64,000 nt of DNA from Thermoguttaceae bacterium (GTDB lineage Bacteria > Planctomycetota > Planctomycetia > Pirellulales > Thermoguttaceae), in the NCBI GenBank assembly GCA_017447865.1, contig JAFSMO010000068.1, forward strand, positions 1-64,000, given 5' to 3'. A model generated the notes under the pieces. That model was not told the origin of the DNA, made no database searches, and saw only the letters and a list, made by a program, of their open reading frames with translations. Below, piece by piece: positions 19,178-27,722 of this stretch; the stretch's first letter is position 1, and every line of letters starts with the position of its first letter. The position numbers were made by a program, and so were the translations under genes.

Positions 19178-19292
19178 GAGGAGTTAGGAGTGAGGAGTTA
19201 GGAGTTCCTTATAAGTTTTCAGTTGCCAGTTTTCAGTTTTCAGTTAGAAACTTTTAACCCAACTGATAACTGAAAACTGACAACTGATAACT
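19178..19292. repeat. Compound heptamer element (GGAGTTA arm plus CAGTTTT palindrome)
   Basis: A single arm of four GTTAGGA/GTGAGGA heptamers (19178-19206) lies next to a second, complete palindrome. That palindrome has a left arm of CAGTTTT-type heptamers (19211-19246), a short core TAGAAACTTTTAACCC, and a right arm of AACTGAT/AACTGAA heptamers (19261-19292). The right end is 5 nt from the stop codon of the MFS gene. Confidence 0.8.
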
Positions 19293-19297
19293 CAACA

Positions 19298-21220
19298 TCA
19301 GGCCTCTTCCTGTTTCGGCGGGTTCTTGCCGAAGAGGAGGAAGATCACGAATCCCAGACCGATCATGATCATCGGGACCTTGTAGATCTTGGCCCAGTCG
19401 TTGCACTGGATCTTCTGGTACTCTGCCAGAGTCACTTTAATGTCGGCGTCAGCGACATCTTTTGCATCCGGATTCACAACGGCATAAACCTGACGAAGCA
19501 TCGACTGAAGCATTTCCTGAGTGTAAAGCGTATCGCCGAACTGGATCCCTTCTTCCGGGAAATCCGCCAGAGTCAGCGTATTATCTTTCGCATACTGGTT
19601 CAGGTCGGCAGCAGGAGCAGCGTCCGGGGACTTTTTGGACACGTAGCGGGAAAGGTCCAGCATCTGCCAGGCCGATTTCGCAAGATCGGGGTCGGTCCAG
19701 GCCGGGAGCTGGAAAGTCTGCTTTCCAGCAGCAACTTCGACCACTTCAGTCACTTCCACTTGAGCTTCCTCTTCCACGTCGCTGGTGGATTCGGATTCAG
19801 CGGCGGGTTCAGCTGGGGCAGCCGGTTCAGCAGCGGGTTCTGTAGCAGGCGCGGCTTCCTCAACAGCCGGAGCGGCTTCTTCAGCAGCCGGAGCGGCTTC
19901 CTCAACAGCCGGAGCGGCTTCTTCAGCCGGAGCAGCTTCTTCAGCAGCCGGGGCGGTTTCCTCAACAGCCGGAGCAGCTTCTTCAGCCGGAGCAGCTTCA
20001 GCGGCAGGGGCTTCAGTCTGAGTGGCTTCTGGTGCAGCTTCTTCCGGAGCGGCGGTCGGAGCGACTTCCTCAGCAGTGGCTTCCACCTGAACGGCTTCCG
20101 CGACGACGGCGGCCGGGGCGTCAAATTCGAAGGAGGTCATTTTGGCCGGGTAAGCGGCAAGAAGATGACCAGCCAAAACAGAACCGCAAACCTGACCAAC
20201 ACCGAGGATCAGACAGGCCAGAAGACTCTGAACGGACGCTTTCATGTCGTCCGAAGCGACGCGGTCACCGTACATGTAAGCGGCCACATACAGGAAAGCG
20301 TAGCAAAGACCGTGAAGAAGAAGACCGGCAAGCGCGAACGTGAAGGTCTGTTCCATGAAGCAGAAGTAACGCAGGAACCACGCCGCGGAACCAATCAGAA
20401 TGACGTTTTTCAGGCCGACACGCAGCGCGAAGATCGGCAGCAGGGCCATGAACAGGACTTCGGAGAACTGGTTGATCGTGGTCAAAGCCAGCGGAGCCGG
20501 GTAGCCACCCTGCATGAGCATCGGGACGCAGAGGGTGAAGAACAGACCGCAGCCCGGAATTCCGACAAGCAGCAGGGTCAGCACGAAGACCACAAACGAC
20601 GGTTTCTTGAAGAGCGTGAACGCTTTCAGACCCAAGGCGTCGCCATCCGAAGCGCCTTTCGGCGGAGTATTCGGAAGGGTCAGGGCGTAAACCGCAAGAA
20701 TGAAGCAGCAGGCAGCACCGACGAAGAAGAACTGGTTCGTCTCACCACCGCCAAAGAACGCCTGAATGAACAGAACGATCGCGATCCAGCCGATGGTCCC
20801 GAACATGAAGACGCGCGGAGCGTTGTCGCGGTTCGGAATGTGTTCAAACACGATGGAGTTCATCAGCGCAATCGTCGGCATGTAGCACATACCAACGGCG
20901 ATCATGGCGATCAGCATCGGGACGAATTCCTTCTGCACGCCGGCGAAGCACAGAAGCAAACCGGCCACGATGTGAAGGAACGCCAAAACTTTCTGGGCTG
21001 CAAAATAACGGTCCGCGATGGGGCCAACGATCAAAGGCGCGATGATGGCGCCGATCGGAATCGCCGCTCCGATCCAGCCGACCTGAGCGCCGGTGAACTG
21101 GAGGTACTTGGCCACGAAGCCTGTCAGGGCGAAAGCGTAGCTCGCCCAGATGGCGAACTGCAGGAAATACGCAATGGAAAGCCGTGGATACGCCGCGGCT
21201 ACGGGTTGCTTATCGGACAT
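19298..21220 (-). CDS. Nucleoside:H+ symporter-like MFS transporter with large periplasmic insert
   Basis: A 640-residue protein, AAAGGA before the ATG. Residues 1-365 hold eleven hydrophobic helices resembling the NupG/XapB nucleoside permease group (YFLQFAIWASYAFALTGFV, loop GPIADRYFAAQKVLAF). A segment of about 240 residues separates helix 11 from the last helix (IYKVPMIMIGLGFVIFLLF). Family members are normally about 420 residues. The insert begins with an Ala/Glu/Pro-rich repeat (about residues 370-490, unit EEAAPAxEEAAPA) and ends with a shorter helical part. By standard MFS topology this loop is periplasmic. Nucleoside uptake is inferred. The insert might be a stalk or spacer toward the outer envelope. 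Confidence 0.8.
   Translation of the reverse strand: MSDKQPVAAAYPRLSIAYFLQFAIWASYAFALTGFVAKYLQFTGAQVGWIGAAIPIGAIIAPLIVGPIADRYFAAQKVLAFLHIVAGLLLCFAGVQKEFVPMLIAMIAVGMCYMPTIALMNSIVFEHIPNRDNAPRVFMFGTIGWIAIVLFIQAFFGGGETNQFFFVGAACCFILAVYALTLPNTPPKGASDGDALGLKAFTLFKKPSFVVFVLTLLLVGIPGCGLFFTLCVPMLMQGGYPAPLALTTINQFSEVLFMALLPIFALRVGLKNVILIGSAAWFLRYFCFMEQTFTFALAGLLLHGLCYAFLYVAAYMYGDRVASDDMKASVQSLLACLILGVGQVCGSVLAGHLLAAYPAKMTSFEFDAPAAVVAEAVQVEATAEEVAPTAAPEEAAPEATQTEAPAAEAAPAEEAAPAVEETAPAAEEAAPAEEAAPAVEEAAPAAEEAAPAVEEAAPATEPAAEPAAPAEPAAESESTSDVEEEAQVEVTEVVEVAAGKQTFQLPAWTDPDLAKSAWQMLDLSRYVSKKSPDAAPAADLNQYAKDNTLTLADFPEEGIQFGDTLYTQEMLQSMLRQVYAVVNPDAKDVADADIKVTLAEYQKIQCNDWAKIYKVPMIMIGLGFVIFLLFGKNPPKQEEA
19770..20100 (-). 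repeat. In-gene tandem repeat coding Ala/Glu/Pro tract
   Basis: Imperfect direct repeats of about 24-42 bp built from TCTTCAGCAGCCGGAGCGGC and TCAACAGCCGGAGC. They encode EEAAPA-type units inside the transporter. All changes keep the frame, so the length probably varies between strains. Confidence 0.8.
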
Positions 21221-21250
21221 AATTTTTTCCTTTTGGTTAGGGTTGAGTTT

Positions 21251-21382
21251 TTAGTAGTCAGTAGTCAGTGGTCAATAGTCAGTGTTTCGGCTGCGCCGAA
21301 AAATGGGATTCAATTCTTCACTTGCATCCCAAATTCTGCCGAAGGCAGAACGCTGACTACTGACTACTGACCACTGACTACT
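21251..21382. repeat. Heptamer-arm palindrome (TAGTCAG arms), second copy
   Basis: Arms at 21251-21284 and 21350-21382 are inverted TAGTCAG heptamers. The core has the same two hairpins as 8777-8909: TTTCGGC/GCCGAAA and TTCTGCC/GGCAGAA. ATGGGATTC and ACTTGC in the core are also shared. The right end is 9 nt from the galM stop. Confidence 0.87.
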
Positions 21383-21391
21383 TAAAATCGG

Positions 21392-22567
21392 TCAGTCTTC
21401 TTTAACGCCAAAGCGGAACACGGTTCCGGTGCGGTATTCTTCGCCCGGCTTCAGGATGGTGCTCGGGAAGTTCGGCGTGTTGGGCGAGTTGGGGAAATGC
21501 TGGGTTTCGAGGCACATGCCGGAGCGGAACTGGTAGGCCTTTCCGCCTTTTCCGATCAGAGTACCATCGAGGAAGTTTCCGGCATAGAACTGAATGCCCG
21601 GTTCGGTCGTGTAAACATCCATCACGCGGCCCGTGGTCGGCTCGTAAAGCGTCGCGTCCGGGGTTTCCAGGAATTTCTCGGAATTTTTCCCAACCACGTT
21701 TTCCGTTTTGTTCAGGACCCAGTTGTGGTCGTAGCCGTTCCCGAGTTTGATCTGGTCGTAGTCGGTCTGACCGATGCGCTCGCCGATCGCGGTCGGTTTG
21801 CGGAAGTCAAACGGCGTGCCTTCCACGTCGCGCAGGTCGCCCGTCGGGATGAGCGTTTCGTTCACCGGCGTGAATTTGTCGGCATTGATCGTCAGAACGT
21901 GGTCGGTGATCGTATCCGCGCCCGCGCCCTTCAGGTTGAAGTAGCAGTGCTGCGTCAGGTTGATCGGCGTGGCTTTATCGGTCTTCGCGCCGTAAAGAAC
22001 GACCAGAGAATTCAGCTTCTTGGGCAGAATGTAGTGTACGATGACGTCAAGATTCCCCGGGAAGCCTTCTTCGCCGTTCGGGGATTTGAGCGTGCACTTG
22101 AGAATCATCGCGTCGTCATTTTCTTTCGTCTCGACGTTCCAGATCTTGCGGTTGAAACCGATTTTCCCGCCGTGCAGACAGGTGATGCCGTTTTCGTTCT
22201 TGGTGACCTGGTAGGTTTTGCCGTCAATGGTGAATTTACCGTCGGCGATACGGTTCCCGTATCGGCCGACCAGTGCGCCGAAGTACGGGCAGGAATCGGC
22301 TTCGTAGCCGCTGACTTCGTCGAAGCCCAGGGCGACGTCGGCCATGTTGCCGTCTTTATCCGGGACGATGATCGCGTTGATCACGGCGCCGAAATTGGAG
22401 ACTTTCACGACCATTCCGTTGTCGTTGGTCATGGTGTAAAGTTTGACTTCTTTTCCGTCCGAGGTTTTACCCCAGTCCGAAACCTCGATCGCCGCTGAGG
22501 CGATGCTTGCCGCACAAAAAGCGGTCAGCAGGGCGAGACTCTTCATAAAAGAGGGGATGCGTGACAT
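21392..22567 (-). CDS. galM: Secreted galactose mutarotase (aldose 1-epimerase)
   Basis: A 391-residue protein. AAAGGAG stands 8 nt before the ATG at 22567. An N-terminal signal peptide (to about residue 26, SIASAA) places it in the periplasm. The fold and motifs are those of GalM: GRYGNRIADGKF, NGITCLHGG, the active-site HCYFNLKG segment, VEGTPFDFR, and the catalytic Glu near the C-terminus in TTEPGIQFYAGNFLDG. GalM interconverts alpha and beta anomers of hexoses. Exported versions occur with sugar-scavenging systems. The galK gene at the window end would use its product if imported. Its stop is 9 nt from a heptamer-arm palindrome. Confidence 0.93.
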   Translation of the reverse strand: MSRIPSFMKSLALLTAFCAASIASAAIEVSDWGKTSDGKEVKLYTMTNDNGMVVKVSNFGAVINAIIVPDKDGNMADVALGFDEVSGYEADSCPYFGALVGRYGNRIADGKFTIDGKTYQVTKNENGITCLHGGKIGFNRKIWNVETKENDDAMILKCTLKSPNGEEGFPGNLDVIVHYILPKKLNSLVVLYGAKTDKATPINLTQHCYFNLKGAGADTITDHVLTINADKFTPVNETLIPTGDLRDVEGTPFDFRKPTAIGERIGQTDYDQIKLGNGYDHNWVLNKTENVVGKNSEKFLETPDATLYEPTTGRVMDVYTTEPGIQFYAGNFLDGTLIGKGGKAYQFRSGMCLETQHFPNSPNTPNFPSTILKPGEEYRTGTVFRFGVKED

Positions 22568-22710
22568 TACGTGCTCCTTTCAAAAGGTTCATGGAATAAT
22601 ATTACTTTCTTTCAATATACACCGAAAAGAGGGAAAATCAAGAGGCCCCAAGGGGGTTTTGAGAAAAAAAGAGAAAATTTTTGGAATTAACCCGCCGGGG
22701 ACGACGATTC

Positions 22711-23108
22711 GGAGGGCCGGCGTCCTCGCCGGTCAAGTTCGACGCCAGCCGAACGTTTATTAATCCAATCCTAAAGAACCAAATCTTGTAAAGAGTTCAC
22801 CCGAAAAAGGCCCCGCGGATTAGGCGGATCGCGAAGAAGCCTCCCCTGAAAGGGGAGGGGGACCACCGAAGGTGGTGGAGGGGTTCCGAGGCGGGGGAAA
22901 ATCCATCCTTTGGCCTAAACCCCCCAGCCTCGCTTCGCTCGGCAGCCCCCCTTTCAGGGGGACCTTTTTAAATTTAAAATCCACCTCAATCCGCTTAATC
23001 TGCGGGGCCTTTTTCGGGCCATGATTTCTTGCGGGTTTCGTGATTACGAGTGATTTTTACTCTCGTTCGGCTGGCGCTGAACCTGACCGGCGAGGACGCC
23101 GGCCCTCC
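22711..23108. repeat. Triple-nested palindrome between galM and pyrC
   Basis: This occupies most of the 545-bp gene-free gap 22568-23112. The outer pair is 45 bp with a few mismatches (22711-22755 against 23064-23108; CCGGCGTCCTCGCCGGTC and its complement). The middle pair is 28 bp with two mismatches (22802-22829 against 22989-23016). The inner unit (about 22839-22970) is the GC-rich palindrome beginning GCCTCCCCTGAAAGGGGAGG, also seen at 15764. The outer edge is 4 nt from the pyrC stop. The remaining 22568-22710 is the galM leader. Confidence 0.9.
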
Positions 23109-23112
23109 GGAT

Positions 23113-24396
23113 CTACCGCTTCATCCGGATCCGGCCATTGACCAGCACCATCACGGCGCGGCCAGTCAGCTCCTGCCCCAGCCACGGGCTGTTCTTGCTG
23201 CGGGAGCGCATTTCCGATTCGGTCACGGTCCACTTCAGGTCCGGGTCGATCAGCACGATGTCCGCGTCAGCACCTACCTGGAGCGTCCCTTTGCCGTCCG
23301 GGAGGTTGATGATCTTAGCCGGGTTGGTCGCCATTTTCTCGATCAGCTGCGGCCAGGTCATGCGCCCTTTGAGGATCAACTCTGTATTCAGGACGGCGAG
23401 CGAAGTTTCCAGCCCGACGATCCCGAACGGGGCGAGGTCGATCTCCCGCTGCTTCTTCTCGGCCGAGTGCGGCGCGTGGTCGGTCGAAACGCAGTCGAGC
23501 GTCCCGTCGAGCAGCCCCTCGATGCACGCATCAACGTCCGCGCGGGTGCGCAGAGGCGGCGCCATTTTCAGGTTGGAGTCGAACGATTCGAGCAGGTCCT
23601 CGGTCAGCGTCAGGTGGTGCGGAGTCACTTCCGCGGTGACGTTCACGCCGTTTTTCTTCGCCTCACGAATGAGCTGGACCCCTTTGGACGTCGAGATGTG
23701 CATCAGGTGCAATTTCCCGTGCGTGTACTCGGCGAGCATGATCGCCCGGGCCGTCATGACGTCCTCGGCCAGAGACGGGATCCCGCGCAGACCCAGCCGG
23801 GTGGCGACGATCCCTTCGTTCATCACGCCGCGGTTCGTCAGGTTCGAGTCCTCCGTGTGGCACATGATCGGGAGGTTGAACATTTGCACGTACTCGAACG
23901 CCCGGCGCAGAAGCTCGGCGTTTTCAATGTCGGAGCCGTCATCGCTGAACCCGATCACGCCGGCCCGCGCGAGGTAGCCCATCTCGGAGAGTTCTTTCCC
24001 TTCGCGGTTTTTGCTGATGCAGCCGATGACGTAAACGTTGCAATGGTCGGCGCGGGCGGCCTGGTCCTGGATGAACTCGACGTCCGCCTGCGTGTCGATC
24101 GGCGGGTTCGTATTCGGCACGCAGCAGATCGACGTGTAGCCGCCGTTCAGGGCCGCGTCGGTGCCGGTGAAGATGGTTTCGCTTTCCTCAAACCCCGGCT
24201 CGCGCAGGTGCGTGTGCAAATCAATGAGCCCCGGCGCGACGATCTTCCCGGTGGCGTCGATCTCGCGTTCCCGCCCGGTCGGCTGCATTCCAAAGCCGGT
24301 AATTCGTCCATTTTCGATGAGTACGTTGGTCACGCAGTCCATATTCTGCGACGGATCGATCACGCGACCGTTTTTGATTAAGATTCCTTGAATCAT
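23113..24396 (-). CDS. pyrC: Dihydroorotase
   Basis: A 427-residue amidohydrolase. The zinc ligands appear in DLHTHLREPGFE (near residue 58); later come the MHISTSKG and EVTPHH histidines and STDHAPHS with the catalytic Asp. ENGRITGFG and the C-terminal PADIVLIDPDLKWTV-like stretch are typical of the class I, PyrC/DHOase multifunctional-type family. The enzyme cyclises carbamoyl-aspartate to dihydroorotate, the third step of pyrimidine synthesis. pyrB lies upstream on the same strand, 118 nt away, with a heptamer palindrome between them. GGAAA precedes the ATG. Confidence 0.95.
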   Translation of the reverse strand: MIQGILIKNGRVIDPSQNMDCVTNVLIENGRITGFGMQPTGREREIDATGKIVAPGLIDLHTHLREPGFEESETIFTGTDAALNGGYTSICCVPNTNPPIDTQADVEFIQDQAARADHCNVYVIGCISKNREGKELSEMGYLARAGVIGFSDDGSDIENAELLRRAFEYVQMFNLPIMCHTEDSNLTNRGVMNEGIVATRLGLRGIPSLAEDVMTARAIMLAEYTHGKLHLMHISTSKGVQLIREAKKNGVNVTAEVTPHHLTLTEDLLESFDSNLKMAPPLRTRADVDACIEGLLDGTLDCVSTDHAPHSAEKKQREIDLAPFGIVGLETSLAVLNTELILKGRMTWPQLIEKMATNPAKIINLPDGKGTLQVGADADIVLIDPDLKWTVTESEMRSRSKNSPWLGQELTGRAVMVLVNGRIRMKR

Positions 24397-24411
24397 GGCG
24401 TTTCCTTTTCA

Positions 24412-24532
24412 AATGAATAATGAATAACGAATAACGAATAATGGGGAGAAAGACCTTGACCTTTCTCCGAAACCGCTTGAGGTTGAACTCTTTCCTTTCA
24501 TTATTCGTTATTCGTTATTCATTATTCGTTAA
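24412..24532. repeat. Heptamer-arm palindrome (GAATAAC arms) between pyrB and pyrC
   Basis: The left arm is ATGAATA-ATGAATA-ACGAATA-ACGAATA (24413-24442). The right arm (24499-24532) is its reverse complement, with the ATG/ACG variants in mirrored order. The core has GGGGAGAAAG/CTTTCTCC and CTTGAGGTTGAACTC. The right arm overlaps the pyrB stop codon. Confidence 0.9.
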
Positions 24533-25489
24533 TTTTCTCGCGCCGTCGGTCAGCCAAAGCACGGCCATTCGTACTGCCAGGCCGTTCGAGACCTGGTCCA
24601 GGATCGCGCTTTGCGGGCCGTCGGCCACTTCCGGGGTCAGCTCCACGCCGCGGTTGATCGGGCCCGGCGCGATGACCAGCAGGTCCGGCTTCGCCCGGCG
24701 CAGGCGGTCGCCGTCCATCCCGAACAGAAGCGAGTACTCCCGAATCGACGGGAACGGACTGGTGTACTGCCGCTCGAACTGGATGCGGAGCATGTTCAGG
24801 ACGTCCACCCGGGTCAGGATTTTGTCCAGACTGTGCGAGTACTCGACCCCCATCTCCTCCCAGCGGGGCGAAACGAGCGTCGAAGGGCCGCAGACGATCA
24901 CGTTCGCGCCGAGTTTTTTCAGGCCCCAGACGTTCGACCGGGCCACGCGGCTGTGCGCAATGTCGCCGACCACGCCGACGGTTTTCCCCTCGAGCGACCC
25001 GAGCCGCTGACGCATCGTCAGAATGTCGAGCAGCCCCTGCGTCGGATGTTCGTGCGCGCCGTCCCCCGCGTTGATGATCGAGCAGTGAACGTTTTCAGAG
25101 AGGAGCTTCGGGATCCCCGGCGTCGAGTGGCGGACCACCATCGACTCGCACCCCATCGCCTCGAGATTCTTGGCCGTATCGACGATCGATTCCCCTTTGC
25201 TCAGACTGCTCGTCGAGGCGGCAAACGCGACGCACGACGCACCGAGACGCTGGGCGGCAAGACTGAAACTGGTTCGGGTTCGGGTAGAATTCTCAAAAAA
25301 GAGCGTCACGCTGGTGTGACCGGGAAGAATGGAAAATTTGCGTCGCCCCTGATCGAAGGCGTCGCGGAAGACCTGCGCTTTGTCAAGCAGAATGAGCAGT
25401 TCCTCTCGGGTCAAGTCTTCAAGTCCCAAAAGGTGCTTGCGTTTCCAGGCCGCTGGAAATTCGCCCAGTTCAGGCAAATCGTTAAACAT
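24515..25489 (-). CDS. pyrB: Aspartate carbamoyltransferase catalytic subunit
   Basis: A 324-residue protein. The ATG at 25489 is chosen over codons further upstream because AGGTGG stands 5 nt before it. The carbamoyl-phosphate motif is [12 protein letters not shown]; the EHPTQGLLD stretch and the Lys of the SSLSKGES loop complete the active site. The C-terminal [18 protein letters not shown] is typical. It forms carbamoyl-aspartate, the committed step of pyrimidine synthesis. No regulatory pyrI is seen. The last residues (LTNNE) and the stop come from a heptamer arm. It is the first gene of a pyrB-pyrC unit, with an extended -10 promoter at 25529. Confidence 0.95.
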   Translation of the reverse strand: MFNDLPELGEFPAAWKRKHLLGLEDLTREELLILLDKAQVFRDAFDQGRRKFSILPGHTSVTLFFENSTRTRTSFSLAAQRLGASCVAFAASTSSLSKGESIVDTAKNLEAMGCESMVVRHSTPGIPKLLSENVHCSIINAGDGAHEHPTQGLLDILTMRQRLGSLEGKTVGVVGDIAHSRVARSNVWGLKKLGANVIVCGPSTLVSPRWEEMGVEYSHSLDKILTRVDVLNMLRIQFERQYTSPFPSIREYSLLFGMDGDRLRRAKPDLLVIAPGPINRGVELTPEVADGPQSAILDQVSNGLAVRMAVLWLTDGARKLTNNE

Positions 25490-25528
25490 GGTTCCACCTC
25501 GTTTTGTTTGCATTAATCCATTATGACC

Positions 25529-25564
25529 ATTCTACCACTAATTTTTCAGAATAAAAGCCCCCCC
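25529..25564 (-). promoter_or_regulatory. Extended -10 promoter with G-tract for pyrB
   Basis: On the minus strand, a run of seven G (25558-25564) is followed after 23 nt by TGGTAGAAT (-10 TAGAAT at 25529-25534). The arrangement closely matches the uvrB promoter at 30004-30038. Confidence 0.45.
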
Positions 25565-25608
25565 TGCGAAGTTTTTGGAAATATTGAAGATTTTTTTCCC
25601 GGGGCCGG

Positions 25609-25637
25609 TTGAAATCCGACCGGTTTGGGAGTATAAT
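25609..25637 (+). promoter_or_regulatory. Sigma70-like promoter for the thioredoxin-like gene
   Basis: TTGAAA (25609-25614) and a perfect TATAAT (25632-25637) are 17 bp apart, 57 nt before the start codon. Confidence 0.7.
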
Positions 25638-25693
25638 CAGAATCAAAGAGTAATCAGTTTCCGGTTTTCAATTTTCAACTCTCAGGTGGTCCC

Positions 25694-26431
25694 ATGCGCA
25701 AAATGAAATTTTACCTCCCGTTCCTCCTTCTTTTAGGAGTTTCCATCAGTCTGATCTCCGTGCCGGCTTTTGCGGAAGAAGCCGACGATGACGAGGCGGT
25801 CACCGGCCCCGCGATCCTGCCCGGTCACGAAGGCAAAGACGCCACGCAGGTCGAAGCCTCGCCGTTCGAAGTCCAGGGCGCCCGCAAGCGGATGAAGGGC
25901 CTTTACGCCGACTCGTGGCTCTTCATGCAGGTCCCGATCCTGAACGAGAAGGGGGAGATCCAGCCCGAGACCGACGAAACGGCCGAGATCCCGACGACCG
26001 AGCGCCTGAAGGGCTTCCTCAAGTTTCAGGAGTGGTACGGCAAACCCGCGCCGAAACTGGACGGGAAATTCGTCCTGGTTGAAGTCTGGGCGACGTGGTG
26101 CCCGCCGTGCCGCCGCTCGCTGAAGCTCCTGAACCACTGGGCCGAAAAGTACGGTGACGACCTGGTCGTGATCTCGATCTGCGAGACGGACCGCAAGGCG
26201 ATCGACGAAATGCCCGGCGCGCTGAAGGGGAAAGACCTGACGCATTACGTCGCGATCGACACGCAGCGCCGCGTTGCGAACGCCCTGAAAGTCTGGGGGA
26301 TCCCCCACGCCGTCCTCATCGAGCCGAAATACGGCGGAGTCATTTGGGAAGGAATGCCCAACCAGCCCGAGTACGAACTGACCGACGAGATCATCGATAA
26401 AGTGATCGCGATCGGGAAAATGAATCGGTAA
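25694..26431 (+). CDS. Secreted thioredoxin-like (TlpA/ResA-type) protein
   Basis: A 245-residue protein, AGGTGG before the ATG. A signal peptide (residues 1-27, ending VPAFAEE) is followed by an acidic linker. The thioredoxin fold starts near residue 110, with VEVWATWCPPCRRS carrying the redox pair Cys136 and Cys139. The cis-Pro segment is VWGIPHAVLI. Relatives reduce periplasmic disulfides, for example in cytochrome c maturation or envelope proteins. Given the CxxCH proteins in this window, haem-protein maturation is plausible but not shown. It has its own promoter at 25609-25637. A heptamer element follows the stop after 4 nt. Confidence 0.85.
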   Translation: MRKMKFYLPFLLLLGVSISLISVPAFAEEADDDEAVTGPAILPGHEGKDATQVEASPFEVQGARKRMKGLYADSWLFMQVPILNEKGEIQPETDETAEIPTTERLKGFLKFQEWYGKPAPKLDGKFVLVEVWATWCPPCRRSLKLLNHWAEKYGDDLVVISICETDRKAIDEMPGALKGKDLTHYVAIDTQRRVANALKVWGIPHAVLIEPKYGGVIWEGMPNQPEYELTDEIIDKVIAIGKMNR

Positions 26432-26435
26432 AAAA

Positions 26436-26530
26436 GTTAGGAGTTAGGAGTTAGGAGTTGACGCTGGCGCGTAACGTTGGTTTCAGAAAGATTTCAACCA
26501 CATAAAAGCCGTAGGCTTTTTTAACTCCCA
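26436..26530. repeat. Heptamer-arm element (GTTAGGA arm)
   Basis: Three GTTAGGA heptamers (26436-26459) lead into the core GACGCTGGCGCGTAACGTTG, then the hairpin AAAAGCC-GTA-GGCTTTT (26504-26520). Only a short right arm (TAACTCCC) remains. The core is shared with the elements at 30086 (inverted), 32835 and 33807 (inverted). The 5' end is 4 nt after the stop of the thioredoxin-like gene. Confidence 0.85.
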
Positions 26531-26620
26531 ATTTAATTGAAATGTTTTTCACTATCCCTTTGTTTCTTTTGTACAAAACAAGAGAAACAACTATTTTCTA
26601 ACCATTAAGGAGATTTAACT

Positions 26621-27646
26621 ATGAAACGTGTTCAGATTTTGCTTGTTTTTGTTCTTGTCCCTGTTTTTTTGAGTACAGTAGCATGCAAACGCAAATCGGT
26701 TTCAGTTCCGGATGATTTTCCAACCATTGAAGCCGCCTATGCGAATGTGCAAACTGGTGGGACCATTACTATTAAGCCTGGAAAGTATGAACTTTCCGAT
26801 ACGATTGATGTAAACCGTACTGTTACCTTCCTTGGGGATTCAGAAGATATGGATGATGTGGTCATTGATTGTCCAGAAGCAGATGCTTTTCATATAACCG
26901 GTGGCAATCCATCATTCAAAAACCTTTCCGTCAGTAGTAAAAAGGAAGAAGGTGAGGCATTCTATGTTTTTAGAGGTGCTCCACAATTCATCCATTGCAC
27001 GATTACCTCCCGAATGGGAAATGGAATGATCGTTTTAGGAGAAGACTGCAATCCTTATTTAGAATCATGTGTCATAAAAAATTGTGGCAAACAGGGTCTT
27101 GAGTTCTCTACATCTGCACGAGGAACAGTTCAGAACTGTGAGTTTTATGGGAATATTGGTGCTGGAATCTGGGTTATGTCTTCTTCTGATCCAACCTTCA
27201 TCGGGTGCAAAATTCATGACGGGAAAGAAGTTGGCCTGGTGGTTGGGTATGGAAGCTTTGGTGAATTTAAAGACTGTCAGATTTATGGAAACGCTTCTGG
27301 AGGAATAAATGTTATGGATTCTGGCACGAATCCGACTTTCATAGAGTGTAAAATCCATGATAACGAAAGTTATGGTGTGTTCATTGTAGATAATGCTCTT
27401 GGCGAGTTTAAAGACTGTGAGATTTATAAAAATACCGGAACCGGAATAGACGTGATGACTGGAAATCCGACTGTCACGGGATGCAAAATCTATGATGGAA
27501 AAGAGGCTGGTGTACGCGTGTTCGACAGAGGTAAGGGGACATTTAATAATAACACGCTAAAGAATAATGGAAAAAATTGGGTAATTCGTGACGATGCTGG
27601 CGTAGTGAAAGGCTCAGGAAACAATCCTGAAATTCCCGAACAGTGA
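26621..27646 (+). CDS. Low-GC beta-helix lipoprotein
   Basis: A 341-residue protein with AAGGAG seven nt before the ATG. A lipoprotein signal ends at LSTVAC (Cys22). The start of the mature part (PTIEAAYANVQTGGTITIKPG) is typical of right-handed beta-helix proteins such as the DUF1565/pectate-lyase-like group. About eight coils follow, with repeated xxGCKIHDGKExGxxV and FKDCxIYxNxxGGI units. No catalytic residues of pectinases are evident. Its base composition is clearly AT-richer than that of its neighbours, which suggests recent acquisition. Surface polysaccharide binding is a guess. A weak hairpin follows the stop. Confidence 0.8.
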   Translation: MKRVQILLVFVLVPVFLSTVACKRKSVSVPDDFPTIEAAYANVQTGGTITIKPGKYELSDTIDVNRTVTFLGDSEDMDDVVIDCPEADAFHITGGNPSFKNLSVSSKKEEGEAFYVFRGAPQFIHCTITSRMGNGMIVLGEDCNPYLESCVIKNCGKQGLEFSTSARGTVQNCEFYGNIGAGIWVMSSSDPTFIGCKIHDGKEVGLVVGYGSFGEFKDCQIYGNASGGINVMDSGTNPTFIECKIHDNESYGVFIVDNALGEFKDCEIYKNTGTGIDVMTGNPTVTGCKIYDGKEAGVRVFDRGKGTFNNNTLKNNGKNWVIRDDAGVVKGSGNNPEIPEQ

Positions 27647-27655
27647 CGACTTTTA

Positions 27656-27674
27656 CCGTGAGTTTTACTCACGG
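27656..27674 (+). terminator. Possible terminator hairpin after the beta-helix gene
   Basis: CCGTGAG (27656-27662) pairs with CTCACGG (27668-27674) around TTTTA, 9 nt after the stop. There is no T-run, so function is uncertain. Confidence 0.35.
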
Positions 27675-27722
27675 CTATTAACATTCAATCCCTACGGGAT
27701 TGCTGCGGCCGGGCCGGTGTCG

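Noticed and set aside
22568..23112. Structured RNA or riboswitch upstream of galM
   Set aside because: The gap is explained by nested palindromes whose edge is tied to the pyrC stop. No known riboswitch consensus was recognised.
24412..24532. CRISPR-like array
   Set aside because: The repeats are 7 bp, contiguous without spacers, and inverted around a core. No cas gene is present.
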